64,000 nt of DNA from Stakelama pacifica (GTDB taxonomy: Bacteria; Pseudomonadota; Alphaproteobacteria; Sphingomonadales; Sphingomonadaceae). A program made the position numbers and the translations under genes. The first letter of the stretch is position 1. Each line of letters starts with the position of its first letter. The DNA lies in NCBI RefSeq assembly GCF_004361835.1, contig NZ_SNWD01000012.1:45369-109368 (forward strand). Reading direction: 5' to 3'. Positions 48,998 through 57,788 of the stretch are shown here, piece after piece. The notes beneath the pieces were generated by a model. The model saw only the letters and a program-made list of their open reading frames with translations. It searched no databases and was not told where the DNA came from.

Positions 48998-49532
48998 GGT
49001 CCTGTCCTTTCGATCGATCAGGCTCATTCCTGATGGGAATTGAAGGGGAGTGCAGACGCCGCGATCAAGCAAAAAAACGGAGAGTTCGCGTAGCGGAAAC
49101 CGTAGGCGCAGCCGGTTATTTGCTTGATCGTATAAGGCGGCCAGCGCCCATTTACCCATCGATTCAGGAATGACCGATCGGAAGGCGACGGGCCTCGATC
49201 TCGCGCGTGGATCTCGGCGTTGAAGTCAGGTCGCGGCGGGATAGGTGATGGTCGAAAAACCGCGCCACGGCCGCAGCGGAAATAGACAGCGGACAGGTAT
49301 GAAGAGGGAACTGCCGGCGCCGATCGCACAACTTGGCGCTCGGGGACTGGCGCTACGGTCGCGTTCGTCATCAAAAAACGGCTGCACCAGGCGCGAAGGT
49401 GGCCATTTGAGCGCGACGGTAAACGCTTGCTCCCCTCGGGAGCATCGCGACGCGAAGCGGCGCGTCCGACGTTTCGGCTTGGTGCTGTCGATGATCGTTT
49501 GCGGGTCTGTTCGGGTAGGACCGTCCTCGCCG
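48998..49532. other. Region without a supported gene, with one long inverted repeat
   Basis: I see no convincing coding sequence here. Frames on both strands (for example 49024-49374 minus) lack ribosome sites and family resemblance. The left part holds the 12-bp inverted repeat at 49062-49130; the rest is GC-rich with poly-A/G tracts. Confidence 0.5.
49062..49130. repeat. 12-bp perfect inverted repeat upstream of ssb
   Basis: CGATCAAGCAAA (49062-49073) and TTTGCTTGATCG (49119-49130) are 45 bp apart and lie 65-133 bases upstream of the ssb start. The loop contains GCGTAGCGG/CCGTAGGCGC pieces. It could be a leader structure or an operator pair. Confidence 0.5.
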
Positions 49533-50369
49533 TCAGGCGTTAGAGCGTTGGCCGACTAGGCCAACTCCATCTGCCCCTAGAACATATGAATCTAGGAGCG
49601 GTTGACCATTTTTTTGAGACTCTTGCTTCTCGATTGCGATGGCGAGGCTGTCCAATACGCGACGCAGGCCATCATCTTCGATTTCCTCGGCGACTACCTG
49701 GCGCGGGGAGCGCCAAAGCCGCATGGCCTCGATCTCCTCGATACGATCGGCCTCCCGCTGCACCACGTCGTCGGGAAGGGGAACGGGCCGGAGGAAGCGC
49801 GGAAGGAAGCGGGCGAGGCGGTTGGGGAAGCGCATGCGATAGACGTTCGACGTCTGCGCATTTCGGGCCTTCGGCCGATCGGCGGGCGGATCGATCGGCA
49901 CGCATCGCCGCTGCTTGTCGAGTAGTCCCATCCGCGCAAGGGCCGCCAGCGCGCGCCCGACGCTGGCGCGCGAGACGCCGGCGGCCGCCTCGATCCACTC
50001 CCATGTCGGGAACACCTTCCCGGCGCACGTGCGCGCCAGGGTGGTAAGCTGCTCGAACACGCGCAGCGCCGTGTTGGTTATCAGGGTAGCGAGGCGTTCG
50101 TCTTCGGTGAGCTGGCGCCCTTCGGCACGTGCGACGCGACGCACCGCGTTCTTGCGTTTCAGCAGCTCGGCCGCTTGTTTGTAGAGCCGGTCGGGCTCTC
50201 CCTTCGCATAGCTATAGAAGAAGTCATCCTCGAACGTGCCGGCTTTTCGGCTGTTGGGATGGACATGCGCGCGCGTGGGATTTGGTCCACCCGATCGCGA
50301 TCTCGGACGCTCGCGCTCGATACGATCGAGCGCCATGAAACTCGCCTTTGCGAGTGTAACAGCTCCCAT
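49533..50369 (-). CDS. Winged-helix plasmid replication/regulatory protein
   Basis: 278 residues from ATG 50369 (GACGGAAG upstream) or 267 from ATG 50336. A helix-turn-helix is visible in TWEWIEAAAGVSRASVGRALAALARMG, with a wing after it; the rest is basic (RFPNRLARFLPRFLRPV). Similar proteins are annotated as plasmid replication or helix-turn-helix proteins. It lies beside the iteron origin and is downstream of RepA on the same strand, so a copy-control or replication-accessory role is likely. Confidence 0.6.
   Translation of the reverse strand: MGAVTLAKASFMALDRIERERPRSRSGGPNPTRAHVHPNSRKAGTFEDDFFYSYAKGEPDRLYKQAAELLKRKNAVRRVARAEGRQLTEDERLATLITNTALRVFEQLTTLARTCAGKVFPTWEWIEAAAGVSRASVGRALAALARMGLLDKQRRCVPIDPPADRPKARNAQTSNVYRMRFPNRLARFLPRFLRPVPLPDDVVQREADRIEEIEAMRLWRSPRQVVAEEIEDDGLRRVLDSLAIAIEKQESQKNGQPLLDSYVLGADGVGLVGQRSNA
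49547..49565. terminator. Hairpin at the end of the winged-helix gene
   Basis: GTTGGCC-gacta-GGCCAAC is a perfect seven-pair hairpin overlapping the last codons of the gene at 49533. No clear T tract; possibly a terminator. Confidence 0.35.
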
Positions 50370-50642
50370 CTTCCGTCCCCTTCATGGGGCCGGGACCAGG
50401 CAAAACTAGAGCGTGGCGCGAAGCGCGCTCCCTTGAACCTAGGCTCGGGAACGGGTATGAGGGGGGTGTCTTACGTCCCGATCGATGCCGCCAAGCATCG
50501 CTCATCACGTTCCAGGGTGCCCGGCCTTCGTGCCGGGCATTCGTTTATGTGGTCACGGCCGCTCCCTGACTGGCCGATCGCAGAATGCTCCCGGCTCCCC
50601 GATATTTTTGGCGAATTAAGAGGCGCGGCGAAACAGTTGAAG
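50370..50642. other. Intergenic region between the winged-helix gene and the iterons
   Basis: No gene is supported. It contains the GCCCGGC/GCCGGGC hairpin at 50519-50538 and a short AT-richer stretch (50600-50640) next to the first iteron, which could serve as the origin melting region. Confidence 0.4.
50519..50538. terminator. Rho-independent-like hairpin
   Basis: GCCCGGC-cttcgt-GCCGGGC followed by ATTCGTTTAT, downstream of the repA/iteron block. Confidence 0.45.
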
Positions 50643-50768
50643 TTCGTGCTTTGGCGGACCGAATCGAAGAAAAATTCGTGCTTTCGCGGACCGCTGGCGT
50701 CGTGCTTCGTGCTTTCGCGGACCGTAGTTCGTGCTTTCGGCGACCGAAGTTCGTGCTTTCGCGGACCG
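50643..50768 (+). repeat. Iteron array 1 (five repeats)
   Basis: Five 19-bp repeats of the type TTCGTGCTTTCGCGGACCG at 50643, 50675, 50706, 50728 and 50750. The first and fourth have variations (TTTGGCGG and TTTCGGCG). The last three are 22 bp apart, two helical turns. They lie just downstream of repA. Confidence 0.85.
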
Positions 50769-50804
50769 TTTGGGCGCAGCGTCGTGCGAATCGAGTCGCG
50801 GCAG

Positions 50805-51668
50805 TTAAGAGGCGTCCGCCAGGCTCGGCTTGCGCTGTATGGTGACAGTAGTAGCGCCGCCACTCGCTCTCCGACTGGTAGTGTTGCCAGTCGAAGGCCG
50901 TTCACCCATGACGATGTTGTAGTCCGGGATCGCATTGGCGTCGGCGATACCCTTCATCGCGTGCCGGAAATGCTTGAGAGAGTTCTGATAGCCGAGTTGA
51001 AGGCGCAAGTCGTCTAGCCCGACCTGAACGGCTCCGTCCTTACAGGTGGACCGAGCAACCTCGTAAAGCCGCCGTTCGACCGGACCGAGCTGAAAGTAGC
51101 CCGGCGAGTAGTCCAGCACGCGACGATCGCGATGAATGGCTCGGAAGAGCCAATCGCATAGGCGGACTTTGACGGCCTTCAGCCGTTTATCGCCGTTCTT
51201 GGTCCGCGTGTAATGAAGCTGGGCCTCTGATAACCAAGAGAAAAAGCCGGCCTGGCCCTCGCCGCCGGCCTCGATATTCGTCTTGATCTGCGTGCCCTGC
51301 AGGCGCTCCAGCGCGTCGGAAAGGCGCGAATAGGACCGAGCTGAGCCGTTCACGCCAGTAACGCGGAATAGATCATGGGCCGTAAAGAAGAAGTCCTGCG
51401 AAACATGCTCGCCGGCGTCCAGCTTCGCGACCATGAGGCTCGCGATATATAGCAGAACCTCCTTGTCGTATATTGTCGCCACGCCGCGCGGCCCTGGGCC
51501 GATCTCGATCGACACCGCGTCGGTCTTGTAGATCAGCGAGCGCTTCCACGCCGTCTTGGTCAGTGCGAAGAACGGATAGGCCATCAACGATTGCTCGCCG
51601 CGGACCTCGGTGAGCAAGGGGCTGTCGAGAACGAATAGCTCGCCCTGGTTCATCGGCTGCGCCGTCAT
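50805..51668 (-). CDS. repA: RepA replication initiator (RPA family)
   Basis: 287 residues. ELFVLDSPLLTEVRGEQSLM, then MAYPFFALTKTAWKRSLIYK and later the pattern LLYIASLMVAK, RVTGVNGSARSYSRLSDALERLQGT and SPGYFQLGPVERRLYEVAR match replication initiator protein A with two winged-helix domains. It should bind the iterons on both sides (50643-50768 and 51700-51824). The C-terminal ~40 residues are basic and Ser/Thr-rich. Confidence 0.9.
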   Translation of the reverse strand: MTAQPMNQGELFVLDSPLLTEVRGEQSLMAYPFFALTKTAWKRSLIYKTDAVSIEIGPGPRGVATIYDKEVLLYIASLMVAKLDAGEHVSQDFFFTAHDLFRVTGVNGSARSYSRLSDALERLQGTQIKTNIEAGGEGQAGFFSWLSEAQLHYTRTKNGDKRLKAVKVRLCDWLFRAIHRDRRVLDYSPGYFQLGPVERRLYEVARSTCKDGAVQVGLDDLRLQLGYQNSLKHFRHAMKGIADANAIPDYNIVMGERPSTGNTTSRRASGGATTVTIQRKPSLADAS

Positions 51669-51699
51669 GACATATGCGCCCTCGGCACTATGACCACGC

Positions 51700-51824
51700 C
51701 GGTCCGCGAAAGCACGAACCGCGAAGGGGCATGGTCCGCGAAAGCACGAACATCCGGCCCTAATCGTCGGCCAGACGGGGGTGGGAGCATAGCGCGAACC
51801 ACCCTCTTCGTGCTTTCGCGGACC
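51700..51824. repeat. Iteron array 2 (three repeats, two inverted)
   Basis: Upstream of repA, two repeats in reverse orientation (51700-51718, 51733-51750) and one forward (51807-51824) share the TTCGTGCTTTCGCGGACC core. This array likely overlaps the repA promoter and may mediate autoregulation as well as oriV function. Confidence 0.82.
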
Positions 51825-51976
51825 TTCGGCATGGGACGCCGGGCGTGTCTCGCAAACGATCGATTATGAAGCGGGACCATGTGAGAAAGCATAGCAGGCG
51901 TGCAGCACGTATCAAAACACTTTCTCGATTGAGCTGGCTCGTGATAGGTGCGGACGGTAAGTTTTGAGAATAACCC

Positions 51977-52567
51977 ATGCTGATTGGCTACGCCCGCGTC
52001 TCGACGCCCGAACAGGATCTAACACCTCAGCTCGACGCGCTCCGCGCGGTGGGTTGCGAGCGTACATTCACCGACAAGGCTAGTGGGTCCAATGCCAATC
52101 GTGCCGGCCTAGCTGAAGCCCTCTCGCATGCGCGCTCCGGCGACATACTGGTAATCTGGAAACTGGATCGGCTAGGTCGAACATCCAAGGGATTAATCGA
52201 TCTCTCAATCGAGCTGGAGATGCGCGACATTGGTCTGCGCTCGATAACCGACGGTATCGACACGTCAGGAACGGCTGGCAAGTTCGTGTTCCGCATTCTC
52301 GCTGCATTAGCTGAAATGGAGCGTGATCTCATTCGCGAGCGCACTACAGCCGCACTGATAGCCGCAAGGCGCGAGGGGAGGGTCGGTGGGAGAAAGACAG
52401 TGATGACCTCCAAGCGTATTGAAGCAGCTCGAAGGCTGTTCGCGTCGGGGATGACGGTGCGCGAAGTCGCGCCGGCAATCGGCGTATCGGTCCCTACGCT
52501 CTACCGGCATTTTCCGGCGTCTGCGCAGGATGCAATCGGCGCGGAGAAGAAAGGCGACGATGCCTAA
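51977..52567 (+). CDS. Serine recombinase (resolvase/invertase)
   Basis: 196 residues. MLIGYARVSTPEQDLTPQLD with the catalytic Ser, LVIWKLDRLGRTSKGLIDL, and ERDLIRERTTAALIAARREG, then a C-terminal HTH (VREVAPAIGVSVPTLYRHF). It is a full-length small serine recombinase, distinct from the transposon TnpR. A fragment almost identical to its C-terminus lies at 58605-58727. Its place beside the origin suggests plasmid dimer resolution, or a remnant of an older transposon. Confidence 0.9.
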   Translation: MLIGYARVSTPEQDLTPQLDALRAVGCERTFTDKASGSNANRAGLAEALSHARSGDILVIWKLDRLGRTSKGLIDLSIELEMRDIGLRSITDGIDTSGTAGKFVFRILAALAEMERDLIRERTTAALIAARREGRVGGRKTVMTSKRIEAARRLFASGMTVREVAPAIGVSVPTLYRHFPASAQDAIGAEKKGDDA

Positions 52568-52734
52568 AAGAGATCTTTGCCGATCTTCGGCCGTATCAAT
52601 CTTACTCTATAGCGGGCACAGCTCCGATCGCCCGGGACGGGACGAACCGGGCTCGAAGCATTCTAGCCGGCAACATTCCCGCCTTGCGTACCCTATATCA
52701 CCTGAGGGCAGGAAAAGCCTGTCCGGAGAACAAG

Positions 52735-53367
52735 ATGCCGCCCGAGGTGCCCGTCCATGCTTCCCCAGTCGCCATGCCCGACGATCATTTCGGAGCGGCA
52801 CTGATCGAGCAGACGGCCGCGCTCAGCGCTTATGCCCGGCGGCTGACCGCGGGCGGTGCGGACGCCGACGACCTCTTGCAGGATACCCTGCTACGCTGCT
52901 GGAGCGCGCGGGCCAGCTTCGCGGCCGGGACGAGCCTGATTGCCTGGGCTCGAACCGTGATGAAGAACAACTTCCTCACCGGTCGTCGTCGCGCCCGCTT
53001 TCAGGCGGACCTTCCCGAGGAGGCGCGCGACCGGATGCTGAAGGTGGACGAGACCCAGAGCCTCGCCATCTGGCTGCGGGATGCGGATTGGGCGCTCGGC
53101 GAACTGCCGCCCCATCAGCGCGAGGCGGTGCTGCTGGCGAGCCAGGGCGCGTCGATCGAAGAGGCCGCGATGCGGCTCGGCGTTACCACAGGAACGGTCA
53201 AAAGTCGCATAGCGCGGGGCCGCACTCGGCTGCGCGCGCTCATCGAGGAGCGATCGACGCCGCTGTTGGCGGACAGAGACGGCCGGGACGAGGCCGCACC
53301 AGCGGCCGATCGGTCTGTCAGACCGAGAAAGAAGAAACGGGACTGGCGGGGCGTAAAGATCGGATAA
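52735..53367 (+). CDS. ECF-family RNA polymerase sigma factor
   Basis: 210 residues from ATG 52735, with GGAG upstream. Region 2: AYARRLTAGGADADDLLQDTLLRCW and FAAGTSLIAWARTVMKNNFL; region 4: LPPHQREAVLLASQGASIEEAAMRLGVTTGTVKSRIARGR. The family resemblance is to alphaproteobacterial stress ECF factors, so it might recognise GGAAC/CGTT promoters such as that at 18153. No anti-sigma gene is adjacent. The basic C-terminal tail is extra. Confidence 0.87.
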   Translation: MPPEVPVHASPVAMPDDHFGAALIEQTAALSAYARRLTAGGADADDLLQDTLLRCWSARASFAAGTSLIAWARTVMKNNFLTGRRRARFQADLPEEARDRMLKVDETQSLAIWLRDADWALGELPPHQREAVLLASQGASIEEAAMRLGVTTGTVKSRIARGRTRLRALIEERSTPLLADRDGRDEAAPAADRSVRPRKKKRDWRGVKIG

Positions 53368-53509
53368 CTCTGTTTGTTGACATGGGGGAGGGCGGGGGAT
53401 CTTTAAAGATTTTAGGCGACAAGGACATGACGACATGATTAGTTCCATAAGTTGCTCATTCTGGGCTTGTTCCTCGATGATTAGCGCTTAGGGGAGATAT
53501 CGGTTTTTG

Positions 53510-54661
53510 ATGAGCGTGCCGGGCCACAGCCCCCCCTTTGAAGTCGGCGTCGAGTCCGCACGTTACGAGCTGCGCCAGTCTGGCGAAGGGCTCTGCCTTG
53601 CGATTGGCGGCGACTGGACCGCATTCGGACTGGGCAACCTGCCAACGGAAATCATGCGGTCGCTCACCGAAGGTTCCCGGCCCAAAGCGCTGGACGTTCA
53701 GAGCCTCGGTCACGTGGACAGTGCGGGTGCCTTGGCACTCGTCGAAGCGCTCGGCTCAACAGCGCCGCTGGAGGCCAGTGATCGTCAGGATCTTCGCCGG
53801 CTCGCGGATCTGGTGGGCGCACCGTCCGAAGCCCGCCAGGTTACCGAGCCCGCAGCCTCCGCCATTACCACGTTCTTTGCTCGTATCGGCAGGCAGGTTG
53901 AAAGCTTCATAGGCCAAATCTGGGCGCTGATGGATTTCCAGGGGCGGCTGGTTGTCGCGCTAGGCCGGCACCTGAGGAACCCGAAGCGCTTGCGCCTGAC
54001 ACCGCTTTTCAGCGTGATGGAGCAGGCGGGCATCAATGCAATTCCGATCGTGATGATGATGTGCTTCTTCATCGGTGCGATCGTTGCGCTTGTCGGCGCC
54101 AACCTGCTTTCGACGTTTGGCGTTTCCGCCTTCACAGTGGAACTGGTCGGCGTAGCGATCTTGCGAGAGTTCGGCGCGGTCATCGCCGCAATCCTGTTTG
54201 CCGGCCGGTCCGCTTCTGCTTTCGCGGCGGAGATCGGCGCAATGCGCATGAACCAGGAAGTCGATGCGATGAAGGTTATGGGCGTTGACGAATTCGACGC
54301 CCTCGTTGTGCCGAGGGTCCTTGCCGCGCTTCTGATGGTTCCGATCCTGACCTTCTGTGGCGACATCGGCGGCATCCTGGGCGGACTGCTGGTCAGCTGG
54401 GCTACGATGGACATCAGCCCGGTCTTCTTTCTCGAACGCACAGTCGACACCGTGAGCTTGACGCATTTCTGGATCGGGCTCGTCAAGGCGCCCTTTTTCG
54501 CCTTGGTGATCGCCGCCGCGGGATGCGGCAAGGGACTTGCGGTCAGCGGCGATACGGAAAGTCTCGGCAGGGGTGTCACCTCCGCCGTCGTCCAGTCGAT
54601 TTTCCTGATCATCATGTTTGACGCGATCTTCGCCGTGATCTTCATGGAGCTTGATCTGTGA
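53510..54661 (+). CDS. mlaE: MlaE-type ABC permease with N-terminal STAS-like domain
   Basis: 383 residues from ATG 53510. The first ~120 residues resemble a STAS domain (LDVQSLGHVDSAGALALVEAL), and the rest is the MlaE permease with spans such as GINAIPIVMMMCFFIGAIVALVGA and the conserved LREFGAVIAAILFAGRSASAFAAEIGAM coupling helix. MlaE/MlaF energise lipid movement between inner and outer membrane. Fused STAS is known in alphaproteobacterial MlaE. First gene of a four-gene operon. Confidence 0.9.
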   Translation: MSVPGHSPPFEVGVESARYELRQSGEGLCLAIGGDWTAFGLGNLPTEIMRSLTEGSRPKALDVQSLGHVDSAGALALVEALGSTAPLEASDRQDLRRLADLVGAPSEARQVTEPAASAITTFFARIGRQVESFIGQIWALMDFQGRLVVALGRHLRNPKRLRLTPLFSVMEQAGINAIPIVMMMCFFIGAIVALVGANLLSTFGVSAFTVELVGVAILREFGAVIAAILFAGRSASAFAAEIGAMRMNQEVDAMKVMGVDEFDALVVPRVLAALLMVPILTFCGDIGGILGGLLVSWATMDISPVFFLERTVDTVSLTHFWIGLVKAPFFALVIAAAGCGKGLAVSGDTESLGRGVTSAVVQSIFLIIMFDAIFAVIFMELDL

Positions 54662-55446
54662 CCGGCGATGCGCCCGATCGTGGAAGCGCAGCGCCGCCGA
54701 TCCGCGTCACCGGTCTGCGAACGGAGTTCGGCGACACGCTTATTCACGACGATTTGAATCTCGACGTGAAGGCGGGGGAAATCCTCGGGCTCGTCGGCGG
54801 ATCGGGATCAGGCAAGTCGGTTCTGCTAAATACGATACTCGGACTAAAGACGCCCGATGCTGGTAAAGTCGAACTGTTCGGCCATGACATTCAGGAGGGG
54901 GGCGAGCGCGACGAAGTCGAGCGGCGGATCGGGGTCCTTTTCCAGAACGGAGCGCTGTTCTCGGCTCTGACCGTGCAGGAGAATGTCGAGGCGCCGTTTC
55001 TCGAGCACTCAGACCTGCCGATGGAACTTGTTGGAAAGCTGGCTGCGCTCAAGATCAAATTGGCAGGACTACCCGAAGACGCCGGTGCGAAGAAGCCGGC
55101 GGAGCTGTCGGGCGGAATGAGAAAACGGGCCGGAATCGCGCGAGCGATCGCGCTCGATCCAGCGCTGCTCTTTCTGGATGAGCCGACTTCCGGTCTCGAT
55201 CCGATTGCCGCAAATGAGTTCGACGAGTTGATCCGGACCCTGCGTGACGCACTTGGCCTCACCGTTTTCCTGATCACCCATGATCTCGATACGCTCCATG
55301 CAATCTGCGACCGGGTCGCCGTCCTCGCCGAAAGGAAGGTCATTGCCGTCGCGCCTGTGGAAGATCTCGAACGGTCGGAACATCCATGGGTAAGAGACTT
55401 TTTCCAGGGGCCGCGCGGGCGCGCCGCGCAAAGGACTTATAACTGA
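54658..55446 (+). CDS. mlaF: MlaF-type ABC transporter ATPase
   Basis: 262 residues from GTG 54658, overlapping mlaE. Walker A GGSGSGKS (residues 47-54), signature ELSGGMRKRAGIARA, Walker B LLFLDEPTSGLDPIAA, and switch His in FLITHDLDTL. It drives the Mla/MCE lipid transporter. Stop and next ATG overlap by one base. Confidence 0.93.
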   Translation: MTGDAPDRGSAAPPIRVTGLRTEFGDTLIHDDLNLDVKAGEILGLVGGSGSGKSVLLNTILGLKTPDAGKVELFGHDIQEGGERDEVERRIGVLFQNGALFSALTVQENVEAPFLEHSDLPMELVGKLAALKIKLAGLPEDAGAKKPAELSGGMRKRAGIARAIALDPALLFLDEPTSGLDPIAANEFDELIRTLRDALGLTVFLITHDLDTLHAICDRVAVLAERKVIAVAPVEDLERSEHPWVRDFFQGPRGRAAQRTYN

Positions 55447-56381
55447 TGGAGCGTCACGCCCACTACGCCTTGGTTGGTGTAATTTCGACAATCGTCTTCA
55501 TTGCGGCTGCCGCCTTCGTGATCTGGCTCGGCAGTCTGCAAATCAACCGGAAGGTCGATGATTATCGGATCCTCTTTCGCGGACCCGTCCGAGGCCTGAG
55601 CGAGGGCGGGGAAGTCCAGTTCAACGGAATCAAGGTAGGCCAGATCGAACGGATCGATCTGGACCCACGCGACCCCAATCGGGTCATCACCGATATTCAG
55701 ATCAAGGCTGGAACGCCGGTGCGCGATGATTCGGTCGCCACTCTCGAAAGCGAGGGCATTTCCGGCGTAAGCATAGTCCAGATCAGCGCCGGCACACCCA
55801 GTCGTCCTTTGTTGAATAAGGTCTCGAAGGAGGAGCGCCCCGTCATCCGTAGCAAGGGCAATGCGCTCTCGTCACTCCTGCAGGGGGGCGGACAACTGAT
55901 CCAGAAGGCTGCGGATGCGCTTGACCGCGTCAACCGTGTACTGTCCGACCGAACAATCGCCAATGCCGAGAAAACATTTCAGAACGTCCGGGAAACCTCA
56001 GACGCGCTCGTCGAGAACCGCGCAATGTTTGATCGTGCAAGTTCGGCACTGGCCAAGCTAGACCTTGCCGCGACGGACATCCAGGACGCGGCGCGATCCG
56101 TGCGCACCATCGCCAACGGCGACGGGCGCCAGGCCTTCTCCGACATTTCCGATGCTGCCGCTGAACTAAAGCTCGGGATCCGCGACGCGCGCGGAGTCAT
56201 CGCAAAGCTGGACACGCAGAGCAGCGCTATCGGGACGACAACCTTGCCTAACATCAACGCAACAATGCTAGAGCTCCAGGAAACAGCGAAATCACTGGAT
56301 GGCCTGATACGCGACGTGCGGCGCGATCCGCGCGCCACGCTGACAAAGGGCTCTGGCAAGGAACTGGAGTTACCACGGTGA
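55446..56381 (+). CDS. mlaD: MlaD-type MCE-domain substrate-binding protein
   Basis: 311 residues. N-terminal span (ALVGVISTIVFIAAAAFVIW), MCE domain (FRGPVRGLSEGGEVQFNGIKVG and DSVATLESEGISGVSIVQIS), and a long helical C-terminus. It would form the periplasmic lipid-binding ring on MlaFE. It resembles, but is not identical to, the orphan MCE protein at 14004. Overlaps the lipoprotein gene by four bases. Confidence 0.9.
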   Translation: MERHAHYALVGVISTIVFIAAAAFVIWLGSLQINRKVDDYRILFRGPVRGLSEGGEVQFNGIKVGQIERIDLDPRDPNRVITDIQIKAGTPVRDDSVATLESEGISGVSIVQISAGTPSRPLLNKVSKEERPVIRSKGNALSSLLQGGGQLIQKAADALDRVNRVLSDRTIANAEKTFQNVRETSDALVENRAMFDRASSALAKLDLAATDIQDAARSVRTIANGDGRQAFSDISDAAAELKLGIRDARGVIAKLDTQSSAIGTTTLPNINATMLELQETAKSLDGLIRDVRRDPRATLTKGSGKELELPR

Positions 56382-57019
56382 ACCGGATCGGGAAAATCGC
56401 TCCCTTGGGCCTCGCCTTGCTGCTCGGCGGTTGTGTGGGCTCACTGCTCGGCGGCGGGAAGCCCGACAATCTTTTTCGGCTGGAAACCGCTCTTGATCCG
56501 CCTGTACAGCAAGCATCCGCCCCCGCTACCCGCAGGGGTGTCATTTTCCTGCCGATCGACTTCGCAGCCGAGGCACGAAGCGATCGGATTCTTGTCAGCC
56601 GCGGGGCTGAAACCTTGTACCTCAAGGATGCCCGGTGGGTCACTCCGGCGCCGGACATGCTGGCTGGACTGGCAAGAACCGTGTTCGCCGCGCAGGCATC
56701 CGAAATTCTGCTGACGACACCGCGCCAGGCAGCCGGCGTCGATTATGCTCTTCAGCTATCGGTCGATCGGTTCGAGGCCGTTTACGCACCCGCAGCGGGT
56801 AAAAAGGACCCGCCGGTCGTGCGCGTGGAGGGCGAGGCGCGCCTGTTCCGCATGAGCGACCGGACGGTGGTGGCGACCCGCCGCTTCGAGGCCGATGCTC
56901 CGGCGCAGGACAACCGGGTGAGTGCGATCGTCTCGGCGTTCAGCGTGGCCACGGATCAATATCTCGTCCAGCTCGTCGAATGGACGAGGGTCCGTACTCA
57001 ATCAAGCAGTCCATCGTGA
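56378..57019 (+). CDS. ABC-type transport auxiliary lipoprotein (PqiC-like)
   Basis: 213 residues from GTG 56378. A lipobox (LGLALLLGGCVGSL) indicates an outer-membrane lipoprotein. The rest matches the ABC auxiliary/PqiC fold: FRLETALDPPVQQ, GVIFLPIDFAAEARSDRILV and later VVATRRFEADAPAQDNRVSAIVSAF. Such proteins receive or dock MCE complexes at the outer membrane. Last gene of the mla operon, followed by a terminator. Confidence 0.87.
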   Translation: MNRIGKIAPLGLALLLGGCVGSLLGGGKPDNLFRLETALDPPVQQASAPATRRGVIFLPIDFAAEARSDRILVSRGAETLYLKDARWVTPAPDMLAGLARTVFAAQASEILLTTPRQAAGVDYALQLSVDRFEAVYAPAAGKKDPPVVRVEGEARLFRMSDRTVVATRRFEADAPAQDNRVSAIVSAFSVATDQYLVQLVEWTRVRTQSSSPS

Positions 57020-57029
57020 CGTAAGTTGT

Positions 57030-57052
57030 GCCCGAGTTTTCTCGGGCGTTTT
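57030..57052 (+). terminator. Rho-independent terminator of the mla operon
   Basis: GCCCGAG-tttt-CTCGGGC followed by GTTTT, 11 bases after the lipoprotein stop. Confidence 0.8.
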
Positions 57053-57161
57053 GCCTCGAAAATTTGAATGGAAGTGCCAAACTATGATTATTGGTACGGC
57101 GATTTCAAACTGCCATGGTAATTTGATTGCAACGCTCAAACACCTATTGCGTTACGTGCGC

Positions 57162-57707
57162 ATGCGATCACGTATTCCCAAACTGGCGCTTATGGCCGCT
57201 TTAGTTCTTCCAGCAACCGCTCAGGCTCAAGAAGCGCCTCCAACGACACCAGCCACGGCGGAGGACAAGAGGCCCGTTGCTAACACCTTGAACAAGGCGG
57301 GCGACATAGCGACCCAGCCAGTGCGCGACGTGGGCGCCAAAAAACGCGAAATACCTCCCGTCTTAGAACGCGCTGCTCAAGACCCATATGCGACTACTGG
57401 GGCGCGTACATGCTCCCAGATCAGCGCTTCCATGGCCGAACTCGGCGAGGTCCTTGGCCCAGACTATGTGCCGGGACATGGCACGAAGGAAAATCGCGCT
57501 GGCAAGCTCGCCGAAGCCGGCGGTAAGACGGTCGTGAACGCGCTCATCCCGTTTCGCGGGCTAGTTCGGGAGGTGAGCGGGGCGGCACCGGCAGAACGCC
57601 GCTACAATGCCGCGCTGGACGCGGGACTTGTCAGGCGCGGCTTTCTTCGCGGACTGGCCGTTGCACGCGGTTGCAAACTGACTACCAATCCGCCGATAAA
57701 GGGCTGA
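57162..57707 (+). CDS. Hypothetical exported protein, 181 residues
   Basis: ATG 57162 opens a protein with a signal peptide (LALMAALVLPATAQAQE). The mature part contains RPVANTLNKAGDIATQPVRDVGAKK and GLVREVSGAAPAERRYNAAL, a small Ala-rich protein with two short segments (around VNALIPFRGLVRE and GLVRRGFLRG). No family recognised. Its position after the mla operon suggests, but does not prove, an envelope role. Confidence 0.6.
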   Translation: MRSRIPKLALMAALVLPATAQAQEAPPTTPATAEDKRPVANTLNKAGDIATQPVRDVGAKKREIPPVLERAAQDPYATTGARTCSQISASMAELGEVLGPDYVPGHGTKENRAGKLAEAGGKTVVNALIPFRGLVREVSGAAPAERRYNAALDAGLVRRGFLRGLAVARGCKLTTNPPIKG

Positions 57708-57788
57708 TAAAGTTGGATACCTCCATTTTAGAGGGCATAGCGTGGATGGTACGCTAAACGACGCTTAGGGCGAACAATCAGCGAACGT

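Noticed and set aside
49024..49374. Minus-strand 116-codon open frame upstream of ssb
   Set aside because: No ribosome site, low-complexity composition, and it runs through the 12-bp inverted repeat.
50643..51824. CRISPR-like array
   Set aside because: Short 19-bp repeats with small, irregular spacers flank a RepA gene in both orientations, which fits iterons; no cas genes are present anywhere.
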